Shown: piece by piece, positions 58,038-64,000 of the stretch
Layout of the letters: each line of letters opens with the position of its first letter
How positions within the stretch are numbered: the stretch's first letter is position 1
NCBI GenBank assembly: GCA_004194705.1
Contig: SADC01000088.1
Span: 62,001-126,000 of the forward strand
Length of the DNA stretch: 64,000 bases
Source of the DNA: Ditylenchus dipsaci
Taxonomy: Eukaryota; Nematoda; Chromadorea; Rhabditida; Anguinidae
Direction of reading: 5' to 3'
Position numbers and translations under genes: made by a program
The notes under the pieces: generated by a model
What the model saw: the letters and a program-made list of their open reading frames with translations, nothing else
Databases searched by the model: none
What the model was told of the DNA's origin: nothing

Positions 58038-58740
58038 TGTCGCTTTTTTGCTTACTCGGTTTCGGTAAGTGGGGTTACCTGGTTTCAGCATCTTCTGATT
58101 TTTAGACACATTTTTTTGTTTTTTTTCTAAGTAAATTAACGCAAATCCTCTTCCTTTCATAGGATATAATTTATTTTGCCTAGTTTGTTCTTGATTAACC
58201 CTCAATGGTCGTGACCTAGCTCCAGTGTCTTGACCCCCCTTATGTCCTGATTCGCCCACAATGTTCATGATATACCTCGAGGGTCGTGATTCACTTTCAA
58301 TGCTCCTGATTTATCCTCAATGTTCTTGATTTACCTCTCTGGTCATGACTAACCTTCAATTTTTCTAATCCACCCCAGTGGTCTATGTCTACACACAGTG
58401 GTCAGGCATTTTTTCTTGTGTCATTCTGGCTCATTTAGGTGTATACTGCGTGAGTAAAAACTCACTTATCACAACGGCCTGAATCTCAGATGCGTTAAAT
58501 AACTCCGTGAGTTACATGACATATTTAAAATTTCTGGGGTTTATCACTGAAAAAAATCATTATGTGGACACTTGAATGAGAAAGGATATCCCCTTAGGAT
58601 AGTGAATTCAATACAATTTGTGCTCAGTCACAAACCAACTAAACTAAATGTTGTCTACTTTCAGGTCATCATAAAAATTCGAGTCCAGTAATTTATTCAA
58701 CGAAAACTGTATCCACGAAATTCGAGAAAAACTGATGCAC
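58038..58740. other. No gene seen
   Basis: 58180-58400 shows a loose repeat of GGTCGTGAxTxACCCTCAATG-type words (about 22 bp apart). Otherwise it is non-coding as far as I can tell. Confidence 0.45.
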
Positions 58741-58745
58741 TAACA

Positions 58746-59770
58746 TCAATGGGAAGGATTACTTTTCTTCACTGGACTTCTAAACTTGGCTTTCTTGGCT
58801 TTGCTGAGGAGCACAGAGGTATATTGCTGGACGATCTTCCTTGTCGCAGGACTTATCTCTGACTCAGACTGCTGTCGGAGAAACTTAAACAATAGAAACA
58901 AACTGTGGAAAATATTAAGAATTTACAGTCGACGCTCGATTTAAGGACACTCGATGGACCGGGGAAAATTTCGTTCCTATCTGGAACGAATTTTTTTTAG
59001 CCCGATCTTTCAAAATTTTCGGCATTTCTGTTTTGACAGTCTGGTCCAAAATATCGCAAGGATTCCGATTTTGCCGATCGTTTTTCAAAAATCCAAAAAT
59101 GTTTCCTATAAAAAAGCAAAAACTCGTTTAAGGAAGGCTTTTCCTTCTTTTTCTTCTGTCCTCAAAGGACCATGACATATTTGAATTGACGGGGGACACT
59201 TTTCTTTCGTCTCAAATTATACTCTTTGGAGTCATTTAGAACAACTTCAAAGAGTATAGTTAGAGACGAAAGAGAAGTGACCCTCGCCAATTCAAATTTT
59301 AGATATGCTGCTGAGCGCAAAGCTCATGTTTCTTTAAATCGAGCGTCGACTGTATTTATAAATACCTTCGTGATCATCCTCGTCTTCTTTGCCAGCTTAG
59401 AATCTCCATCGTTGCTTGCGCCCATTACTGGAGTGCTGTGAACTGAAGAGAGCACTTCTTTGAAACGAGATGAACGTGGATCCGAAACAGTTCTGAATAA
59501 ATTAAAATAAGCTGTGACTTAACCAAACGCAAAAACGTAACCAGTCACACGAGTTCTGAGGAAGGAAGGAGCATTGACTTGTACACAGATTTCATCCCAG
59601 ACATCTGACTCCCATCTGATTCATGTAGTCTTGCTGGCCTTGTTATAGAGCTTCAGATGTTGACAAACGGATTTGATAAGTTAAGCATTGCGCACCTTCT
59701 CGTAATTCGCTGAAAACACTGTTTTTTTCGAACTTGACCACCATTATCTGTCCAGTAACTCAATCGGCAA
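58746..59770 (-). CDS. Unidentified basic, probably nuclear protein (C-terminal exons)
   Basis: The terminal exon (58746-58883) encodes FLRQQSESEISPATRKIVQQ then YTSVLLSKAKKAKFRSPVKK and SNPSH. The preceding exon (59366-59492) reads TVSDPRSSRFKEVLSSVHST then PVMGASNDGDSKLAKKTRMI. Both have good splice sites. Further upstream, a segment starting near 59740 reads MVVKFEKNSVFSELREGAQC then LTYQIRLSTSEAL before the frame breaks. Ser/Lys-rich SP and TP sites suggest a regulated nuclear protein. I do not recognise the family. The intron between the last two exons is filled by a pogo-like MITE. Confidence 0.45.
58926..59352. mobile_element. pogo-like MITE with an inner foldback
   Basis: The ends are CAGTCGACGCTCGATTTAAGG and TTTAAATCGAGCGTCGACTG, with flanking TA. 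An AAAGGACCATGACAT-type foldback (59162-59310), of the family at 11508-11704, is inserted near its right end. The left end carries GATGGACCGGGG. Confidence 0.88.
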
Positions 59771-60018
59771 AGATAGCAGGCTGAAAGATAGTAACAAAAA
59801 ATAAATTGAGATAGATTCAGAGAAAAGATTGTAAGAAAATCGACAAAGTTGCTATAGGATCAATGTTAACTTTTCGGCTGTTATGAGAGTTATCCTCCAT
59901 TTGGCGTAATTCTCGAAAGACAGAGTCACAATAATAAACGTATGGAATGTTATTAGGTGAAGAAATGTGGAGAATGTACACTTGATCGTCACTTTTCAAC
60001 CTCAATTCTCAACTTTGA

Positions 60019-60190
60019 ACGTTCACAATGACGGTAAATCCTCAATCCTCAATCGCCAATCTTCAACCTGATCTGCAACTTCAATCCTCAACTTCCATTG
60101 TGAACGGTCGAAGTTGAGGATTGAAGGTTGAGATTGAAGATTGGCGATTGAAGATTGAGGATTGAGGATTTCTCGTCATTGTGAAAGACG
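60019..60190. repeat. Foldback built of CCTCAAT heptamers
   Basis: The ends are ACGTTCACAATGACG and CGTCATTGTGAAAGACG. The left arm is TCCTCAATCCTCAATCGCC and similar; the right arm is its complement, e.g. GATTGAAGATTGAGGATTG. Confidence 0.8.
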
Positions 60191-60731
60191 CTTTAGGGTC
60201 TCATGGTATATTTCACGTAAACCGAAAGAGTTAGCTCGCATATGGAAGCAAAAAAAAACTGAAAAGATTTTCGTGTGTCTAAAATTTCTCTGAAATGGTT
60301 TTCTCTCACATTTTGTAGGAAAACATGGAATCCGTGAATTCAACTGGTCAATTGGTCTACAGATGAATTGGTCTACAAATTTGGACGCTTTTCAGTGTAT
60401 TGTCACATATATTTACAAATTTATTTGGGTAGATTGAACAAAAAATTATAACGACAAAAAACATATCGGAGGCTTTAAGACATGTAATCCAATTAAGAAA
60501 CGATTTATAACTGAGGATGAATTATAGCAAGAGTTGTTTAACGAAATGAGCGCCTGGTCATATCTAGAGTAATAGGAAGAAAGGCGGTTATAAGTATACG
60601 CACAAGAAATAGTTCATAGAAAGAACGAGAAAGATATATTTTACATTGGAAAGTACAATTACTTAAAGTTATTTAACATGAAGGTATGGGCACGCATATT
60701 AGTTAGTTGATTTGGATTCAAATTTATTTGG

Positions 60732-62078
60732 TTATATGGAAGTAGGTCCTCCCAGGTTGACATTGGTATGTGTTGGCACTTGACCATTGATTGTGATTGT
60801 GAAACTTCCCTGCCTTCAATCACCATGGTCTTCAAATTGCTTAAATTTCCATTGGACAAGCTCGGTAGATAAGAATGGCAAAGTATCCAAAGGCTCCACC
60901 CGCGATCAAGCAAAAAATCTGCAAGAAATTATAACAATTTTACGTAAAGTGCGATAGTTTAGCATACTGTTGCAAACATGTAGGTCAAAAACAAGCCCGT
61001 CCTATAGGATAATCCATTAAACATGGCAATAACACAGATGAGCGCACAAATACCAAACACCACAGTTCCTGCGACAGATACAATAAGTCCTAAATGGTTT
61101 TGAAATTTTTGTCTAAACAATTATAAAATCTAAAAGTACAATCAAAGCAAACGGAACAAACACATAGGCCCTAGTGTTAGGTGACGCGCGAGTCTTGGGT
61201 CGAACTGTGCGCTGCATACCAAGACCATAGCAAATCCAGGTGGCAAAGGCGATGAAAAAGAAAGCCCATGAAATGAACAGCACAAATGTCACACTAGGGT
61301 ATCTGAAAATTTTTCTTTGTTTCTAGACAAGAGTCATATAAAGAGAGACATTTACTAAAATATATTAGGAAAATAAACAATATATTAGGAAAATATACTG
61401 CAGGAGGGTTTTTTCGGGGGGGGGGGGTGTGTAGGTGGTTAAGTATATATGGTGGTATATTACAGTAGCGCCGAACTTGTCTACTTCATTGGGGAGTGCG
61501 GTGTTGCTTCAAAAGCACGCTCTTACTAAAATGATTTACTGCGTCGATACTCACGAAGGAACGAAAAGACACACATTTTTGACGCAGACGTTTGAGTCTG
61601 TCGGACAGATTCTGTCCTAATATACGTCAGACTATCCTGCATGGGTTTGCCTAGTCAAAAAAAAGTTAATTGCACATAAGTGACCGATAGTCTTACTCAC
61701 AAAAAGATATATGTTTTAATTTTTAAATATATAGTTAATATGAATTTGTTGAAAATGCTCCTAATAACAGAAAAAACTTAAAAATTTATTTGGCTTTTAT
61801 GACAAACTAATTATTTTTATGACCGACAAAGGTTTTCGAAAAATATTTGCCTATGAGAAGTCTCCAAATTTTGAAAAATATTATTGAAAAATCAAATTTA
61901 GCTTAAAACTTGCATGTATGAGCCCAAATAGATAGTTATGAGCACAGCTAGCGGGCTGACCTAAATATCTATTGCTCAATTTATTTCCAAATAACTCTGA
62001 TGAAATACTTGCCCATTGAATGGTCTTGAGAACTCCGTAAGGATAATCTTTGGGAAAAGCACTGTCAAATTGCACCAT
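60732..62078 (-). CDS. Unidentified multi-pass membrane protein
   Basis: Four exons on the minus strand. 62009-62078 encodes MVQFDSAFPKDYPYGVLKTI. 61140-61302 encodes YPSVTFVLFISWAFFFIAFA then TWICYGLGMQRTVRPKTRAS. 60968-61089 encodes GLIVSVAGTVVFGICALICV then IAMFNGLSYRTGLFLTYMFA. 60732-60918 begins IFCLIAGGAFGYFAILIYRA. Three clear transmembrane helices are visible. The reading frame of the last exon probably slips, with a tail reading GSFTITINGQVPTHTNVNLG. One base seems to be missing at the first donor. I do not recognise the family; the layout recalls small tetraspan proteins. Confidence 0.5.
61460..61620 (+). CDS. Candidate terminal exon of an unknown gene, opposite strand
   Basis: After a TATTACAG acceptor the plus strand reads APNLSTSLGSAVLLQKHALT then KMIYCVDTHEGTKRHTFLTQ and TFESVGQILS, then stops. 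The text is protein-like, but it lies within an intron of the minus-strand membrane gene and no other exon was found. Confidence 0.25.
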
Positions 62079-62813
62079 GGTACTAATTTGGCATGGAGGC
62101 AAATAAAAAAGTTGAGTGGAGCTGAAAATAGTTTCTATAATTGTTGCCTTGTAATTACACTGACAATAAATAATGCTCAAGACAAATGACTAATGCTGCT
62201 AGTGGGGTGCAGCAAGTGTGAAGGACAAAAACAACAACCATTAATACGTTTCGAGTCAAAGTTAAGCAAGTAACACTGCCAACACAAGGTCTTCGGCACA
62301 GGACAACCATGTTTTCCAATGTTGTTCATAGTCTTTCAATAAAGCAAAAATTAGAGCCAAGAAAAAGTATTTTTACAAGGCCAATTTTCGGAGAGGATAA
62401 AGTCTGAAGAAAAGTACAAATAAATAAAATTTTTAATCATTTTGTCCGTCAATACTTTGTCCGTCCTACACAAAAAATATTAAAAAACATAGAAAATTGA
62501 ACTGCTGGTAATAAATTTTGGCCTGAATATTGCTAAATTTGATTTTAATTTTTTTGTACAAAATGGCAGCCGGACATTAAGCAAAATTTCTGCGATTCTT
62601 TTACGGATACTCTGCAAAATTATACTAAATTTATTAAAACCCAGTAATTTGCCAATTTTAAGTAATTTTTGTAAATATATTGTAAAATCTTTAAAGTGCG
62701 TGAAACACATTTCATTTTGATATGTGTGCTCTGATTTGATAGACCATTTTTTGATGTGCGCTAATTTAAAAAAAGACTACCACTCAAATAAATAGCAATA
62801 ATAATAATAAATT

Positions 62814-63260
62814 TATGGTTCATACAAGGACTGCGACTGAGACTGAGATTTATAGCCAAACTAAAGTGTGTTCATAGACCTAAAATACAGGGTGTGTCGA
62901 GAAATTCCCTGGTTTTGGGAAGGTCACAACTTTTTTCTAGAGCGCTGTTTGAAATTCTGTTTTCGCCAATCAATTTTTACTCGCTGACAATTTTTTTTGC
63001 TGCATAATGTTAAAAACACGATTTTCGCTTGGTCCGCCTGTAGTTTGGTCTTGGTCTGTGGATGGCCTCTGGATGAGGAAGGGGGAAAACACAGGGACCA
63101 AGCAAATTCGGATTTTCGACATTATACAACCAAAAAAATTTGGCGAAAACATAATTTTGAAAAGCGCTCTATAAAAAAGTTATGACCATTTCAAATCCAG
63201 AGAATTTGTCGACACACCCTGTAGTTTCAGTCTAAGTCGCAGTCCGTGAATGAGCCATTA
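62814..63260. mobile_element. Two nested foldback MITEs
   Basis: The inner element (62888-63221) has ends CAGGGTGTGTCGAGAAATTC and complement ending TTTGTCGACACACCCTG, with flanking TA, mariner-like. The outer one has arms GGTTCATACAAGGACTGCGAC and GTCGCAGTCCGTGAATGAGCC. The inner insertion splits the outer one near its centre. Confidence 0.85.
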
Positions 63261-63599
63261 AAAGTGTGTCAATTTTTACAATTAGGAAAAATGAGTGAAT
63301 CGTACAATTATTTTTAAGCAACAAAATTCTAATATCATACTTAATACGCACATATTTTTGTACGGTCTGTACGTTTCATATATTTTTCGTAGTCAAAGCA
63401 CTTAGACGATTTTTTTTATAATTTGCCGTTTTTGTAAGATTTCTCACTATGGTTCTAACTTATAAAAATCCAGCGCAATCCTCATTTTTCTATTTTTATT
63501 GAATCATTCTAGAGTAAAGAAAGCGAATTAGGTGAACGGAAGAAAGTAAAATTAGCAGAACAGAAATGAAAAGTTTAGCCACTTAGTCCAAAGTGTGTC

Positions 63600-63896
63600 A
63601 ATCTCTTACAGTGAAAGGAGAAACCAACCTCATTTACTGCCACTTCTGTCGTAAATCCTGTCTATATGCCAAAAGCTTGATTGTTTTTAGGATTAAATGT
63701 TGCTAAGACCGTTTTGCAGAGGTATTTTGCTGTTTTTGCAGACGAGGGTATGCTTGAGTTGCACTGCCACCAAAATGCTGCCCCTCCAACCACCACTCCT
63801 GCCACAACAACAACTGCCACAACAACAAGTACAACTACTACTCTTGCAACAACCACAACCACAGTTCTCACCACCACTGTCAATCCCAGTAATTAG
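63600..63896 (+). CDS. Possible Thr-rich mucin-like exon(s)
   Basis: After a CTTACAG acceptor a segment reads GETNLIYCHFCRKSCLYA. After a TTTTTGCAG acceptor near 63740 one frame reads DEGMLELHCHQNAAPPTTTP then ATTTTATTTSTTTTLATTTT and ends VNPSN. Thr/Pro tracts of this kind occur in mucin-type linkers, but the same DNA in another frame gives Gln/Leu/Pro tracts, so simple-sequence bias is an alternative. Confidence 0.3.
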
Positions 63897-64000
63897 CATT
63901 GTGTTATCCTACAAATAGGCGTCTTTCTATTTTCGTCTGGGTTCCAGGCTGTTTCAGTTTCCCGTAAGAACTAGGGTGAAAAAGAGTCAGACCATAGGCG

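Noticed and set aside
61385..61445. G-run and GTGTGTAGG as telomeric repeat
   Set aside because: A single short G-tract without tandem TTAGGG-type repeats.
63781..63880. Poly-Gln transcription factor frame
   Set aside because: The CAACAACAAC simple repeat gives Gln, Thr or Asn tracts depending on frame; only the Thr frame has flanking cysteines, and even that is weak.

Overview
This window is nuclear DNA from a small-genome invertebrate animal. It is AT-rich. Genes are split by many short introns (mostly about 40-60 bp) with TTTTCAG or TTTTTAG acceptors, and some exons are only 15-20 nt long. The conserved genes are all metazoan: MICAL, RCL1, a FANCL-like protein, RNASEH2C, torsin, a NADAR-domain protein, HSPA13, WDR31, METTL1 and mitoferrin. 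I cannot fix the phylum from sequence alone.

Layout. 1-4351: MICAL on the minus strand, running off the left edge. 5.6-6.8 kb: a degraded transposon-type protein. 7.6-8.7 kb: a weak secreted/membrane gene on the minus strand. 8.7-15.2 kb: almost entirely foldback elements. 15.3-21.8 kb: RCL1, the FANCL-like gene and RNASEH2C, all on the plus strand, the first two only about 190 bp apart. 23.1-26.3 kb: torsin, with a 1.2 kb foldback element in its last intron. 27.3-29.3 kb: NADAR gene on the minus strand, head to head with an unidentified plus-strand gene. 30.1-34.4 kb: HSPA13, containing an inverted duplication. 36.2-40.1 kb: WDR31 on the minus strand. 44.2-48.9 kb: METTL1 and mitoferrin on the plus strand. 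The rest, up to 64 kb, is dominated by nested mobile elements with a few small or unidentified genes.

The genes do not form one pathway. They are compact housekeeping genes: tRNA m7G methylation, 18S rRNA maturation, RNase H2, ER/nuclear-envelope AAA+ ATPase, ER Hsp70, mitochondrial iron import and crosslink repair.

The most striking content is the repeat landscape. Nearly all elements are inverted-repeat (foldback) structures without a visible transposase. Several groups can be separated by target-site duplication (TSD): 9-bp TSD elements whose arms are tandem arrays of an element-specific 15-21 bp unit (foldback/Mutator-like); TA-TSD pogo/Tigger-like MITEs; TA-TSD mariner-like palindromes; 8-bp TSD hAT-like elements, nested in places; and TTAA-flanked (piggyBac-like) MITEs. 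Many sit inside introns of the genes above.

Caution: almost every recognisable gene carries one or more single-base deletions in GG/CC pairs or homopolymers, and two otherwise near-identical element copies differ in the same way. I read these as consensus errors of an unpolished long-read assembly, not as pseudogenes. CDS spans below give outer limits; introns are described in the evidence.
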